NCBI RefSeq assembly: GCF_009928485.1
Contig: NZ_JAABNP010000022.1
Span: 35,679 to 99,678 of the forward strand
DNA from: Clostridium sp. C2-6-12
GTDB taxonomy: Bacteria > Bacillota > Clostridia > Clostridiales > Clostridiaceae
Direction of reading: 5' to 3'
DNA length: 64,000 nucleotides
Shown: positions 1 through 9,438 of the stretch, piece after piece
Position numbering within the stretch: the stretch's first letter is position 1
Layout: the number at the start of each line of letters is the position of its first letter
Position numbers and translations under genes: made by a program
The notes under the pieces: model-generated
Seen by the model: only the letters and a program-made list of their open reading frames with translations
Databases searched by the model: none
What the model was told of the DNA's origin: nothing

Positions 1-548
1 TTTGCAGATTTCAGACCTGCCTCAGAGCTTTTAAAAGCATCTTCAGCATTTTTTAGCTCCTGCTCACTCATTGCACCTGCTTCAAAAAGAGTCTTTGCAT
101 TATCAAAATTCCTCTTTGCAGTATCATAAGTAACCTTAGCAGTATCAACTGCTGATTGAGAAATTTCTATCTTATTGGCATAGTTAGAAGCATCTGTACT
201 TGCTAATTGAGCTTTTGCAGCTTTAATTTTTGAATCAGCATCTTTAAGTTTTAACTCAAGATCACCTGTATCCATGGTCAAAAGTACATCACCTTTATTT
301 ACAGAATCCCCCACCTTAACTTTTATGTTGTTTATTCTTCCTGAGCCTTCAAAATAAACAGTCTCCTTCTTATTTGCTTCAACCACTGCTGTATCTTCAA
401 TATATTGCTTAATTTCTCCCTTTTCTACAGCAACAGTTTCTACATCTTGTCCACTTTGCATATTCATATATATTAGTCCACCTGCTATACATATTACTAC
501 TGCAATAGTTGTCAAAATTACTTTTTTATTTTTAATCTTTATTTTCAT
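1..548 (-). CDS. HlyD/MacA-type efflux adaptor protein (partial)
   Basis: Reading the minus strand from ATG at 548 gives MKIKIKNKKVILTTIAVVIC, a short basic start followed by one membrane anchor, then a biotinyl-lipoyl-like hammerhead (VEKGEIKQYIEDTAVVEANK, later VKVGDSVNKGDVLLTMD) and an alpha-helical hairpin rich in Ala, Lys and Glu. This is the membrane-fusion (periplasmic adaptor-like) subunit of a MacAB/YknXYZ-type ABC exporter. The C-terminus lies beyond the window edge. It is the third gene after the ATPase and FtsX permease on the same strand, separated from the permease by 179 bp of heptamer repeats. Family assignment is firm; the exported substrate is unknown. Confidence 0.85.
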   Translation of the reverse strand, partial: MKIKIKNKKVILTTIAVVICIAGGLIYMNMQSGQDVETVAVEKGEIKQYIEDTAVVEANKKETVYFEGSGRINNIKVKVGDSVNKGDVLLTMDTGDLELKLKDADSKIKAAKAQLASTDASNYANKIEISQSAVDTAKVTYDTAKRNFDNAKTLFEAGAMSEQELKNAEDAFKSSEAGLKSA

Positions 549-727
549 ACCACATACCACCTCATTCAATTAACAATTTACAATTATCAATGTACAATTT
601 AAGGATGAAATTCAGGAAAACATCATTCTGTTGATTAGAAATAAACTTTTGAGTATCATCCAAAAGAAACCATTAACTTCTAATTGTTAATTGTGAACTG
701 TTAATTGTTAATTGTTAATTGGATTAT
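549..727. repeat. Heptamer-periodic intergenic repeat
   Basis: The space between the FtsX permease and the adaptor gene carries two blocks of 7-bp periodic sequence, CAATTAACAATTTACAATTA near 568-590 and its inverse orientation TTAATTGTTAATTGTTAATT near 698-720, flanking the word AAGGATGAAATTC. The same arrangement recurs in several other gaps of this window. No gene is visible in it. Confidence 0.6.
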
Positions 728-3091
728 CTATTCTTTGTTCTTCAATACCTCTATCATATCAAGAGCCTTAATCTTTCTTATCAATGTTAAATTAGTAATT
801 ACAGTAAATAGAAGTGTTAGAATTATTGCAATAAAATAAGTTTTGAATTCTATAACATATGGGATTGTATATGCATCTGTACTGCTTGATTTCATAAGAT
901 ATGCTCCAAGCCATTTACCTATTGGCAATCCTATAATCATTCCAAATACAGTGATTATATAATTTTCAGTAAAAATTAATTTTTTAACCTCATTGTTATT
1001 GAATCCAAGTACCTTTAAAGTTGCTAATTCTCTTTGTCTTTCAAATATATTTATTGTTGCAATATTATATAAAACAGCAATAAGTAGAATACCTGCAAGA
1101 GTGATATAAACACCTATTGAGGCTCCCATTGCTCCCATTGCCTTTAAAAGAGCATTGAGCGAATCTGTTTTTGATTCCAAAGAAGCCACCCCTGGAATAT
1201 CTCTTAATTTATCTTTAACTTCATTTTCATATTTAATGTCGTCTAAATTTAATACAGCTGTATTGGCTATTGTACCTTCTCCAATCAAACTATCCAGATT
1301 ATCCAAAGATGTATACGTACTCAATCCTAAGTATTGAACAACTATTCCTTTAACCACTATTTCTTTCTTTTCTTTTCCCGGAAAATAAAATTTCACATTA
1401 ACACTATCATTTAATTTTATTCCCAAAATCTCAGCTAACTTTTCAGATATAAGTAGTCCATTGTTAGGAACACTTACTATATTTCCTTCCTTATCTTCAA
1501 CTCTATACATTTGAGGATCTTTCACAAGGGCAGTAAAACCAACTTGTTTAGTTCTCCAGCCATTTGATATTTCAACACCTGTTTCCAGTACTGGCTCTAT
1601 ATCTTTTATGTGACCAATATTTCTTATATCATTTAATTCATTTGTATTAATTAAATTAGTAAATCTTATTTTTATATCATAATTTTGAATATTGCTATAC
1701 TGCTTTTCTATCATAAAATCTATAGAATCCTTCATACTTAAAGCCACCAATAATATCGCTGAAGCAAATATAACTCCTAATGAGGTCAATAATGCTCTCT
1801 TTTTATACCTAAACAAATTTCTTATTATTATCTTTCCTAAATAACTAACATTTTTCCATATTAAATTTACTCTTTCTAATACTATTTTTTTACCGCTTTC
1901 AGGTGCCTTTTGCCTCATTGCTTCACTAGGCATTATTTTAAATATAGATTTGCAGGAATTGTAGCCTGCAAATAAACAAAATAACATGGTTAAAGCAAAA
2001 GCTGGTAATACAAATTCACCATAAACTTTAACTTCTCCAAGAGGCAAATTAAAATATTGATTATAGATTTTAGTCATTCCAACACCCATATAAGTTCCTG
2101 TAACAGCACCTATAATACTTCCTACAATTGCAACAAGTGCTGAATAACTCATATAATAAATCAATACCTGAAAATTAGTAAACCCAATTGCCTTTAACAC
2201 TCCTATTTGTGTTCTTTGATTTTCAACCATTCTTCCCATCATAATATAAATAATAACTGATGCAACCATAAAAAATATTATTGGAAATGATCCACCCATA
2301 GATTTTAATTGCTTTATTTTTGTACTTATCATCTTGCTGCTAGTTTGTTCTTCTCTATCAATAACACTTTTTACTCCATAATTTTTTAAAGTCCTTTTTA
2401 TATCATCCTTGATCTTTTCTATATCACTACCATTAGAAATTCTTATTGATAAATTGTTTATTAAACCATTAGAAGCAAAAATCCCTTCACCAAAAGACTG
2501 TTTAATATATATAATTCCAAACTTTTTATTATCAGCCATAATCTCACTAGAGTCTTTTAATGTATATACGAACTCTGGACTTTTGGCTGACCCAATAATT
2601 TTAAGTTTTATCTTATTTCCATTTACAATTGGATAAATGTAATCACCTAAATTTAAATTATTTGCTTTTAAGAAATCTTCATCTAAAATGCATTGATTAC
2701 TATCTTCTTCTGAAAAATATCTTCCTGATTTCATTACAATGTCATTTACTATATCTGTTTTTACATCTGGAAGTGTTATAAATCTCAAGGTTGCACTTTC
2801 TTCAGAAATGCTGACACTGGCATCTTTAACAATTCTTCCTGTTGCTGACTTAACCTCAGGTATATTAAGCACCTTTTCTCTTACTCCTATTGGCGCATTA
2901 TAAAGGTCTACCCAAATATCTGCTAATCTATATTCTTCATAGTAATTCGCACTAGAACTTGAAAGATTTCTAAACGCTGAATTTATTGATGTATAAAATG
3001 TAACCCCTAATACTACAATTATCAATATTGAAATAAATTGACCTTTAGATTTTTTTATATCTCTAAATAAATTCCTAAATAAAATCTTCAT
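728..3091 (-). CDS. FtsX-like ABC transporter permease
   Basis: A 787-residue membrane protein with an N-terminal anchor (about residues 15-40), a large extracellular MacB-PCD-like region, a cluster of three membrane helices around residues 270-390, a second extracellular loop and a final cluster of three helices at the C-terminus, i.e. two FtsX domains (MVENQRTQIGVLKAIGFTN and FERQRELATLKVLGFNNNEV are the typical coupling segments). It would form the membrane part of an exporter with the ATPase encoded just upstream; ATPase stop and permease start overlap as TAATG, so they are translationally coupled. I place the start at the ATG at 3091 rather than the GTG six bases earlier because AAGGA is better spaced. 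Confidence 0.9.
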   Translation of the reverse strand: MKILFRNLFRDIKKSKGQFISILIIVVLGVTFYTSINSAFRNLSSSSANYYEEYRLADIWVDLYNAPIGVREKVLNIPEVKSATGRIVKDASVSISEESATLRFITLPDVKTDIVNDIVMKSGRYFSEEDSNQCILDEDFLKANNLNLGDYIYPIVNGNKIKLKIIGSAKSPEFVYTLKDSSEIMADNKKFGIIYIKQSFGEGIFASNGLINNLSIRISNGSDIEKIKDDIKRTLKNYGVKSVIDREEQTSSKMISTKIKQLKSMGGSFPIIFFMVASVIIYIMMGRMVENQRTQIGVLKAIGFTNFQVLIYYMSYSALVAIVGSIIGAVTGTYMGVGMTKIYNQYFNLPLGEVKVYGEFVLPAFALTMLFCLFAGYNSCKSIFKIMPSEAMRQKAPESGKKIVLERVNLIWKNVSYLGKIIIRNLFRYKKRALLTSLGVIFASAILLVALSMKDSIDFMIEKQYSNIQNYDIKIRFTNLINTNELNDIRNIGHIKDIEPVLETGVEISNGWRTKQVGFTALVKDPQMYRVEDKEGNIVSVPNNGLLISEKLAEILGIKLNDSVNVKFYFPGKEKKEIVVKGIVVQYLGLSTYTSLDNLDSLIGEGTIANTAVLNLDDIKYENEVKDKLRDIPGVASLESKTDSLNALLKAMGAMGASIGVYITLAGILLIAVLYNIATINIFERQRELATLKVLGFNNNEVKKLIFTENYIITVFGMIIGLPIGKWLGAYLMKSSSTDAYTIPYVIEFKTYFIAIILTLLFTVITNLTLIRKIKALDMIEVLKNKE

Positions 3092-3798
3092 TACCACTCA
3101 ATCCTTTCAGGTGATTCAGGATTTTCATTAACAGTTATAGATTCTACTGCACCACTTCTTACTCTGATTACCCTGTCAGCCATAGCTGCAATTGCAGCAT
3201 TATGTGTAATAACTACTATAGTTTTATTTGTATTTTTATTTATATCATAAAGTACCTTTAAAATAAGCTTTCCTGTTTTATAATCTAAAGCACCAGTTGG
3301 TTCATCACATAAAAGCAATAATGGATTTTTTACTAAAGCCCTTGCTATTGCTACTCTCTGCTGTTCTCCTCCAGAAAGCTGAGCTGGAAAATTTGATTTT
3401 CTCTCACTTAAACCAACTTCTTTCATAATATCCTCAGCATTTAGAGGATTGTCGCTAAGAGATTTTACTAGCTCAACATTTTCAAGAGCAGTAAGATTAG
3501 ACATTAAGTTATAAAACTGAAATACAAAGCCTATGTTTTTTCTTCTATACATTGTAAGCTCATTATCTGAATAGTTTGTTATATTTTCTCCATCTACTAA
3601 CACTTCTCCAGAGGTAGGTCTATCCATCCCGCCAATCATATTTAACACAGTACTTTTTCCCGAACCACTTGGTCCTAGTACTACTACAAATTCACCTCTA
3701 TAAATTTCAAAACTCATTTTATCAGAAGCTTTAACCGTTACTTCTCCCATAATGTATTCCTTAGTAACGTCTTTTACTATAACAATAGGATCTTTCAT
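3091..3798 (-). CDS. ABC transporter ATP-binding protein (MacB/LolD type)
   Basis: A 235-residue nucleotide-binding domain with Walker [10 protein letters not shown] (about residue 42), Q-loop FQFYNL, signature [15 protein letters not shown], Walker [13 protein letters not shown] and the H-loop VVITHN. The GALD sequence after Walker B and the length are typical of the FtsX-associated MacB/LolD/BceA group. It starts an operon ATPase, FtsX permease, HlyD adaptor, a mechanotransmission-type exporter for a peptide, antibiotic or lipid. Its upstream region carries a promoter with a direct-repeat operator shared with the diguanylate cyclase gene (see 4395-4414), which suggests control by the SARP-type response regulator at 14993. 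Confidence 0.92.
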   Translation of the reverse strand: MKDPIVIVKDVTKEYIMGEVTVKASDKMSFEIYRGEFVVVLGPSGSGKSTVLNMIGGMDRPTSGEVLVDGENITNYSDNELTMYRRKNIGFVFQFYNLMSNLTALENVELVKSLSDNPLNAEDIMKEVGLSERKSNFPAQLSGGEQQRVAIARALVKNPLLLLCDEPTGALDYKTGKLILKVLYDINKNTNKTIVVITHNAAIAAMADRVIRVRSGAVESITVNENPESPERIEW

Positions 3799-4024
3799 AA
3801 AAAATCCCCCTTTAACCTCATTATAGAACTGATTTTATACCTAATATTATCAAAATGGACCTTTGCTCCAATTGAACGTTTTATCAACATTAATTTTGCT
3901 TGTTTAACTAATTTAATTATATCACATATGTTTATTGGATTGTCCTTTATTGATTTGATGTTACTTATACTTTAAAGCTATGCCTTTCTCAATTAACAAT
4001 GCACAATGAACAATTAGAGTAAAA

Positions 4025-4059
4025 AAATACGTTGGTCTTATTATTAAACCAACGTATTT
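4025..4059 (-). terminator. Terminator-like hairpin in the leader of the efflux operon
   Basis: Perfect 11-bp inverted repeat AAATACGTTGG / CCAACGTATTT with a 13-nt loop, followed on the minus strand by seven T. It lies between the candidate promoter at 4370-4414 and the ATPase start at 3798, so if transcription starts there this would be an attenuator; otherwise it is an orphan terminator. A closely related hairpin (ATACGCTGG / CCAACGTAT) ends the chemoreceptor gene at 7124-7154. Confidence 0.6.
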
Positions 4060-4109
4060 AAAAATTTTATTTTTTTCGAAATAACCCCTCCCAATGTTAA
4101 TTCTTACAT

Positions 4110-4145
4110 TAAATAATTATTTTACCCTAAATAATTATTCTACCC
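4110..4145. repeat. 18-bp tandem duplication
   Basis: Two adjacent 18-bp units, TAAATAATTATTTTACCC and TAAATAATTATTCTACCC, differing at one base, in the 826-bp non-coding region upstream of the efflux operon. Nothing else gene-like was found between 3799 and 4624 apart from the hairpins and the direct-repeat site listed separately. Confidence 0.7.
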
Positions 4146-4364
4146 TTTTACTTCTTGTTAATCGTTATTAACTAGAAGACCATTTATTAATCCTCAATAA
4201 ACCATAGTTGAAAAATCTGCAAAATAAATTGTTCATACATCATTATTAAACACTCACACATATAGATCAGTTATAATTAATACTTTACTATAGCGATTTT
4301 CCCCCTTTCCTTTTAATTTAATGCAAAACAAAATTTATTTTAAATTTTTATTCGACTTAGAATT

Positions 4365-4414
4365 TTCACTAATAAATTTATTTTACAACACCATTCTGAC
4401 AAAACTCTGACAAA
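4365..4414 (-). promoter_or_regulatory. Candidate promoter with SARP-like direct-repeat operator
   Basis: On the minus strand TTTGTCAGA occurs twice with start-to-start distance 11 bp (4395-4414). The second copy supplies a -35-like TTGTCA, followed after 16 bp by TAAATT. The same two repeats with the same 11-bp phase and the same 16-bp spacing to a -10 box occur at 14882-14901 in front of the diguanylate cyclase gene. The next minus-strand gene is the efflux ATPase at 3798, which would have a leader of over 500 nt. Confidence 0.6.
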
Positions 4415-4503
4415 TATTAGGTTATCGACTATAAAATAACTTTTTTACAACAAAACGGTCAGAAAAATATATGAAATCTTAAGATATATATTGCAAGAAA
4501 AAA

Positions 4504-4538
4504 GCCAACTAACATTTTATTAAGTACTGTTAGTTGAC
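4504..4538 (-). terminator. Terminator of the debranching enzyme gene
   Basis: Inverted repeat CAACTAACA / TGTTAGTTG with a 13-nt loop, followed on the minus strand by GGCTTTTTTC. It sits 87 bp after the stop codon of the gene that ends at 4625. Confidence 0.8.
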
Positions 4539-4624
4539 CTATCTACTTATAACATAATAATTTTACTTTAATATCATCAAAAAATTAACTATCACTTATA
4601 AATGAATTATTGCAAATCCTACAT

Positions 4625-6790
4625 TCATTGTACGCCTACTAAAACTAACACAGATCTTGGCTCTAATTCGATCTTTTGATTAACTTTAAGCATGTCATCA
4701 GTTTTTTCAGTAAAATCTTTTCCAGTAGGCATAGCTGTATTTACTGCAATTCTCCATTCTAATCCCTTAGGGAGATCAGGCACTTTTATATATTGCTTTT
4801 CCCAATATGCATTAATTGCTATATATACTATATCGTCCTTGTTTTCTTTCTTGTCCCATCCTGAAAACATAACTCCAAGAACCCTTGTTTCTGCTGATGG
4901 GTCTAAATACCAAGGCTCATTCCCATGTTTACTGACACTAGGCAATCCACACTTTGATGGTTCTATACTATCTCTAACTACAGGATGGCTTTTTCTAAAC
5001 TTTATCATATTCTTAAAGAAATCAAATATTTCTTTATTTTTATCTAATAAAGTCCAATCAAGCCATGAAATTTCATTGTCCTGACAATAAGGATTATTAT
5101 TTCCAAATTGAGTATTACAAAATTCATCTCCTGCTAAAAACATAGGTGTACCTTGACTTGTAAATAAAACTGCACAAGCATTTTTTATCATTTTCATACG
5201 AAGTTTTAAAATATTATCATCCTCTGTATCACCTTCAATGCCACAATTCCAGCTATTATTGCTACTTTCTCCATCTGTATTATTCCAGCCATTAGCTTCA
5301 TTATGCTTATGATTATATGAATACAAATCATACAAAGTAAAACCATCATGACAGGTAATAAAATTCACTGATGCATTTCCTCTACTATCTGGATCATAAA
5401 GATCATGAGAACCAGACATTCTTTCAGCCATTACCTGTGCAAGACCACCATCACCTTTTAAAAACTTTCGAACATCATCACGATATTTTCCATTCCATTC
5501 TGACCATCTTTTCCATGATGGAAAATTACCTACCTGATACATTCCTCCCGCATCCCATGCTTCTGCAATTAATTTTACCTTTGCCAAAATAGGATCAAAT
5601 GCTAGATTTTGCAATAAAGGAGGCTTATTCATAGGCGATCCATCCTCATTACGTCCAAGAATGGAAGCAAGATCAAATCTAAAACCATCTACTCTATACT
5701 CAGTAACCCAATAACGCAAACAATCCATTATCATTCTTTGGACAACTGGATGGTTGCAATTTATTGTATTTCCACATCCACTAAAGTTATAGTACTTTCC
5801 ATCTGGCGTTAACATATAATAAACATTATTATCAAAGCCTTTAAAAGATATGTATGGACCTTTTTCATTACCTTCTGCTGTATGATTAAAAACAACATCA
5901 AGAATAACTTCAATACCATTTTCATGAAGCTGCTTAATCATGGTCTTTAATTCATCACCTTCTCTATTGTATTCACTCTTAGCAGCATAGCTTGTATTTG
6001 GTGCAAAAAAACTTACTGAATTATATCCCCAATAATCCAATAGTCTTTTCCCATCAACTATTCTTTCATCTTTCATTTCGTCAAATTCAAAAATGGGCAT
6101 TAACTCTACTGCATTGATTCCTAATTCCTTTAAATGTGGTATTTTTTCAGCTAATCCAGAAAAAGTTCCTGGATATTTAACCTTTGAGGATGTGTGTTTT
6201 GAAAATCCACGAACATGTAGTTCATATATAATAAGTTGTTCCATAGGAATTAATAACTGTTTGCTATTTCCCCAATCAAAATCATTTGCAACTACTCGAG
6301 ATCTATATTGATATCCTGTTTTGGGCTTAGCTCCCCACATACTTTGCCCTGCTACTGCCTTAGTATATGGATCTAATAAGTATTTAGTACTATCAAAAAT
6401 CAATCCCTTTTCTGGAATATATGGACCATCAACACTATAAGCATATTCAAACTTTTCAATATCTAATCCAAATACAATCATAGAGTATACATCACCAATT
6501 CTATAATTATCAGGAAATGGAATTATTGCATATGGATCACATTCTTCTCTTTTAAACAATACCAATTTAACTGAAGTCGCATGTTGTGAATGAACTGTAA
6601 AACTAACGCCACCTGGAATAACTACTGCTCCATTTTCAAGATAAAATCCCGGACGAATTTTAAAGCCTTCATATTCATCCATAGGAATCAAATTTTTACC
6701 AAAGGTTTCTGCAAAGTCATCAAAATTAACTGTACTTGCTAATTTGTTCATAATAAATTTCTTATTTTGTGAAAAATTAGATTTTGTCAT
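4625..6790 (-). CDS. glgX: Glycogen debranching enzyme GlgX / isoamylase-type
   Basis: A 721-residue GH13 enzyme that hydrolyses alpha-1,6 branch points of glycogen or related glucans. The N-terminal 150 residues form a CBM48-like domain, followed by the catalytic barrel with all four conserved regions: DVVFNH (298-303), GFRFDLA with nucleophile Asp373, IAEAWDAGG with the acid Glu410, and CHDG with Asp482. Length and the CHDGFTLYDLYSYN sequence fit the GlgX/isoamylase group better than secreted pullulanases, and no signal peptide is present, so it is cytoplasmic. It stands alone with its own terminator; no other glycogen genes are nearby. Start ATG follows AGAGGA at a normal distance. Confidence 0.88.
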   Translation of the reverse strand: MTKSNFSQNKKFIMNKLASTVNFDDFAETFGKNLIPMDEYEGFKIRPGFYLENGAVVIPGGVSFTVHSQHATSVKLVLFKREECDPYAIIPFPDNYRIGDVYSMIVFGLDIEKFEYAYSVDGPYIPEKGLIFDSTKYLLDPYTKAVAGQSMWGAKPKTGYQYRSRVVANDFDWGNSKQLLIPMEQLIIYELHVRGFSKHTSSKVKYPGTFSGLAEKIPHLKELGINAVELMPIFEFDEMKDERIVDGKRLLDYWGYNSVSFFAPNTSYAAKSEYNREGDELKTMIKQLHENGIEVILDVVFNHTAEGNEKGPYISFKGFDNNVYYMLTPDGKYYNFSGCGNTINCNHPVVQRMIMDCLRYWVTEYRVDGFRFDLASILGRNEDGSPMNKPPLLQNLAFDPILAKVKLIAEAWDAGGMYQVGNFPSWKRWSEWNGKYRDDVRKFLKGDGGLAQVMAERMSGSHDLYDPDSRGNASVNFITCHDGFTLYDLYSYNHKHNEANGWNNTDGESSNNSWNCGIEGDTEDDNILKLRMKMIKNACAVLFTSQGTPMFLAGDEFCNTQFGNNNPYCQDNEISWLDWTLLDKNKEIFDFFKNMIKFRKSHPVVRDSIEPSKCGLPSVSKHGNEPWYLDPSAETRVLGVMFSGWDKKENKDDIVYIAINAYWEKQYIKVPDLPKGLEWRIAVNTAMPTGKDFTEKTDDMLKVNQKIELEPRSVLVLVGVQ

Positions 6791-7123
6791 CCCACATCTT
6801 CCTCTCTAAAAATCAATTCACAATTAACAGTTAACAATTACGAAATAAAAGTCACAGGCTTTTCAATTAAGTTCTGAATTGTGGCACATCCACCATTTTT
6901 ATAGGTGGATGTTTTTTAGAAATAGCTTCGCTATTTAATACTTAATTCTTAACTCTAAACTCTTAACTTATCCAAGCTTTAAAGTACCTCAAACTCTGAA
7001 CTGATTGAAAATTTTAATTTATGAATTTTATTAATTAAAATTTATATAATGATTTTTTATCCTTACACTTATTGGTTTAACTTCTTTATTTAGTTAATAT
7101 AATTATAGCATATATAAATAAAA
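6791..7123. repeat. Repeat-filled intergenic region upstream of the debranching enzyme
   Basis: Contains heptamer-type arrays (around 6815-6840 and 6940-6970, TCTTAAC/TCTAAAC units), a diverged copy of the 41-bp repeat at 6871-6911 whose hairpin is CATCCACC / GGTGGATG, and the palindrome AAATAGCTTCGCTATTT at 6919-6936, which recurs exactly at 27537-27553. No coding sequence is seen. Confidence 0.65.
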
Positions 7124-7154
7124 ATACGCTGGTTTTCATGTTAAACCAACGTAT
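7124..7154 (-). terminator. Terminator of chemoreceptor gene
   Basis: Stem ATACGTTGGTTT / AAACCAGCGTAT (minus-strand reading) followed by TTTTTATTTAT, 13 bp downstream of the stop codon at 7167. Confidence 0.8.
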
Positions 7155-7166
7155 AAAAATCATACC

Positions 7167-9152
7167 TTATTTTATTTTAAATTTAGAAAGTTCCTTAGAT
7201 AAAGATATAGAAAGTTCATCTAGATCTTCAGATGCTTTTTTTAAGTTTAAGAAAATAGTTCCTTGCTTATCAATCATTTCTTCAAAACATAAAGTACTTG
7301 CAACAGACTCTTCACTTATAGCTGAAGTATTAGAAACTGCTTCATTAATATTTTTATTTTCTACTAATAATGATTTTGCTATTTCAGATATGCTGAAGCT
7401 CATAAGCTTAATATTTTCAATTTCTTTTTCAATTCCTGCAAATGTAGATGATATATTATCAATTGAGCTTGTACTTAATCCCATATAATCTAAACTATCT
7501 TTCATTACTGCAACTGCATTTGCAACTTGCTCCTGAATTTGTTGTATTTCACTTGAAATTCCTTGTGTAGATTCTGAAGATTGTTCAGCCAATTTTCTAA
7601 CCTCCTCTGCAACTACTGAGAAGCCTTTTCCATTTTCTCCTGCTCTTGCTGCTTCAATACTTGCATTTAAAGCTAAAAGGTTAGTTTGTTCTGATATAGA
7701 AGATATAGTAGTTGTTATATTAGCAATATTCTTAGATTTTTCTGATAAATCATTGATAACTTCTGCTGAAATATTTACGCTTTCTTTCATTTTATATAAT
7801 AATTTTGCTGTTTCCTCTAAACCTTTAGAACCATTTAAGGTCTTATCATTAGTTTCAGATATCCTTTTATCAATATTGGCACTTATATCCACCAATTCTT
7901 TAGATTTACTTTCCATGTCATTTATTGATCTTGTTATATTTTGGACTTCATTTGCCGTATGCTTTGCTCCTAAAGATAAATTTTCGATTGACTGCTTAAT
8001 GTCTTTTCCGCATTCAACAACCTCTAAACTGACTTTTTTATAACTATCCGAAGATTCAATAACAACTTCTGAAACATCTTTAATTTTTATTATTATACTT
8101 CTCAAATTATCTATCATCTTGTTAAAGGTTGTATTAATTCTTCCTAATTCATCTGATGATTCTGGAAGGGAGCTTAATAGATTTCCTGCTGCTACCTCTT
8201 CTGCTATTAAAGATATCTTTAATAGTTTATTGAAGAAGTTTCGGAGTAATATAGTAAGTAATATTATTAGAATTATCATAGCAACAACAGAAACTATAAC
8301 TATAAAGTAAAGCAACGACTCTAAACTAGAAGTGTATTCTTTAGTAGGCACCTCTAAAAGCATATACCAATCAGTTCCTTCAACATGTGAAACAAAAAGT
8401 TTTTCTGTTTCATTATTATCCTTAAATTCACCTGTAAAGTTATCTTTTGAGATGGCCACCTTTACTAAATCCGCAAATTCCTTATTTGAACTTTTCAAGA
8501 AATTTTCTTCTTTGTTAGAACTATCATCTTGACGGAATAAAACAGTCCCATCTTTACCAATTAAATAAACCTTGTCCGTCTTTCCAATATGAAAATCTGT
8601 ATTTTCTTTAAATACTGTAGTTACTAAACAAGCTCCACTTACAAGCCCTATAACTTTATTATCTTTAGGGTTCTTTACTGGACATTCCATAGATATTATT
8701 AAATCCTTAGGGTTTTGTTTATCTTGAAATGGATTTGAAATAATTTTTTCACCTTTCATAACCCTTGGGAAAGTATCTTCTGAGCTTATATCTATAGTTA
8801 CATTATTTTGCATTAATAATTTTCCTGTAGTATCTGATATTCCAATGGTATTATATACCCCATCATAATTCTTTTGCTCTCTTTGAAAATAAGGTATTAT
8901 TTCCTCATAATTCATTCCAGAAACCAATTGAGTATTTGCTATTACTTCAACTTGAGATAATCTAGATTTAACCCATGATGATAATTTTTGAGCTTGTATT
9001 GATATAGTTTGTTTCCCTGAGTTTTCCATTGAAGACATTATTAATTTCTTTGAATTTACATATTCTAAATATGTAACTGTACTAATAAGAGTTATAACAA
9101 TAAGTGAAATAATAAAAATAGCTCTAGCTTGTAATGATTTTCCCTTTTTCAT
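7167..9152 (-). CDS. Methyl-accepting chemotaxis protein with dCache sensor
   Basis: A transmembrane chemoreceptor of 661 residues. One membrane helix near the N-terminus (residues 6-28), a roughly 250-residue extracellular Cache-type ligand domain ([29 protein letters not shown]), a second helix around 280-305, a HAMP segment, and a C-terminal signalling domain whose hairpin tip [20 protein letters not shown] is diagnostic. It would report a small-molecule ligand to CheA/CheW. Start chosen at ATG 9152 because GAGGGGG precedes it at the right distance; the ATG at 9179 has no ribosome site. No chemotaxis operon is adjacent, as usual for clostridial receptors. Confidence 0.92.
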   Translation of the reverse strand: MKKGKSLQARAIFIISLIVITLISTVTYLEYVNSKKLIMSSMENSGKQTISIQAQKLSSWVKSRLSQVEVIANTQLVSGMNYEEIIPYFQREQKNYDGVYNTIGISDTTGKLLMQNNVTIDISSEDTFPRVMKGEKIISNPFQDKQNPKDLIISMECPVKNPKDNKVIGLVSGACLVTTVFKENTDFHIGKTDKVYLIGKDGTVLFRQDDSSNKEENFLKSSNKEFADLVKVAISKDNFTGEFKDNNETEKLFVSHVEGTDWYMLLEVPTKEYTSSLESLLYFIVIVSVVAMIILIILLTILLRNFFNKLLKISLIAEEVAAGNLLSSLPESSDELGRINTTFNKMIDNLRSIIIKIKDVSEVVIESSDSYKKVSLEVVECGKDIKQSIENLSLGAKHTANEVQNITRSINDMESKSKELVDISANIDKRISETNDKTLNGSKGLEETAKLLYKMKESVNISAEVINDLSEKSKNIANITTTISSISEQTNLLALNASIEAARAGENGKGFSVVAEEVRKLAEQSSESTQGISSEIQQIQEQVANAVAVMKDSLDYMGLSTSSIDNISSTFAGIEKEIENIKLMSFSISEIAKSLLVENKNINEAVSNTSAISEESVASTLCFEEMIDKQGTIFLNLKKASEDLDELSISLSKELSKFKIK

Positions 9153-9317
9153 AAATATTTTCCCCCTCATAATAACCATAAAAATTGAATTTTAATATAA
9201 ATAATATTTTATTTATATTCTTAAGATACAATTATATTTATTCATTTTTCTCATTACATTGTATAAATATAAATCTACTTTTCCCTAATAAAGTAATTAT
9301 TTAATTTTAAATTTAAA

Positions 9318-9364
9318 AAGAGAAGGATTAAAAATATATATCATTATTCATAATCCTTCTCTTA
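9318..9364 (-). terminator. Terminator of the fused flavodiiron gene
   Basis: Stem AAGAGAAGGATTA / TAATCCTTCTCTT with a loop of about 20 nt and a following T-rich run on the minus strand, 75 bp past the stop codon at 9439. Confidence 0.85.
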
Positions 9365-9438
9365 GTTTAAAACTAATTTCTCTTATTGTATTTTTTAGTA
9401 CATTAAAACTTTACTAACTCTTAAGTACTTATGTGTTT

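Noticed and set aside
4150..4200. Three-codon leader peptide (ATG GTC TTC TAG) behind GAGG in the efflux leader
   Set aside because: Far too short to judge; could be chance.
4692..5084. Plus-strand open frame opposite the debranching enzyme
   Set aside because: Shadow of the real minus-strand gene: no ribosome site and no family-like motifs, and the opposite frame has all GH13 motifs.
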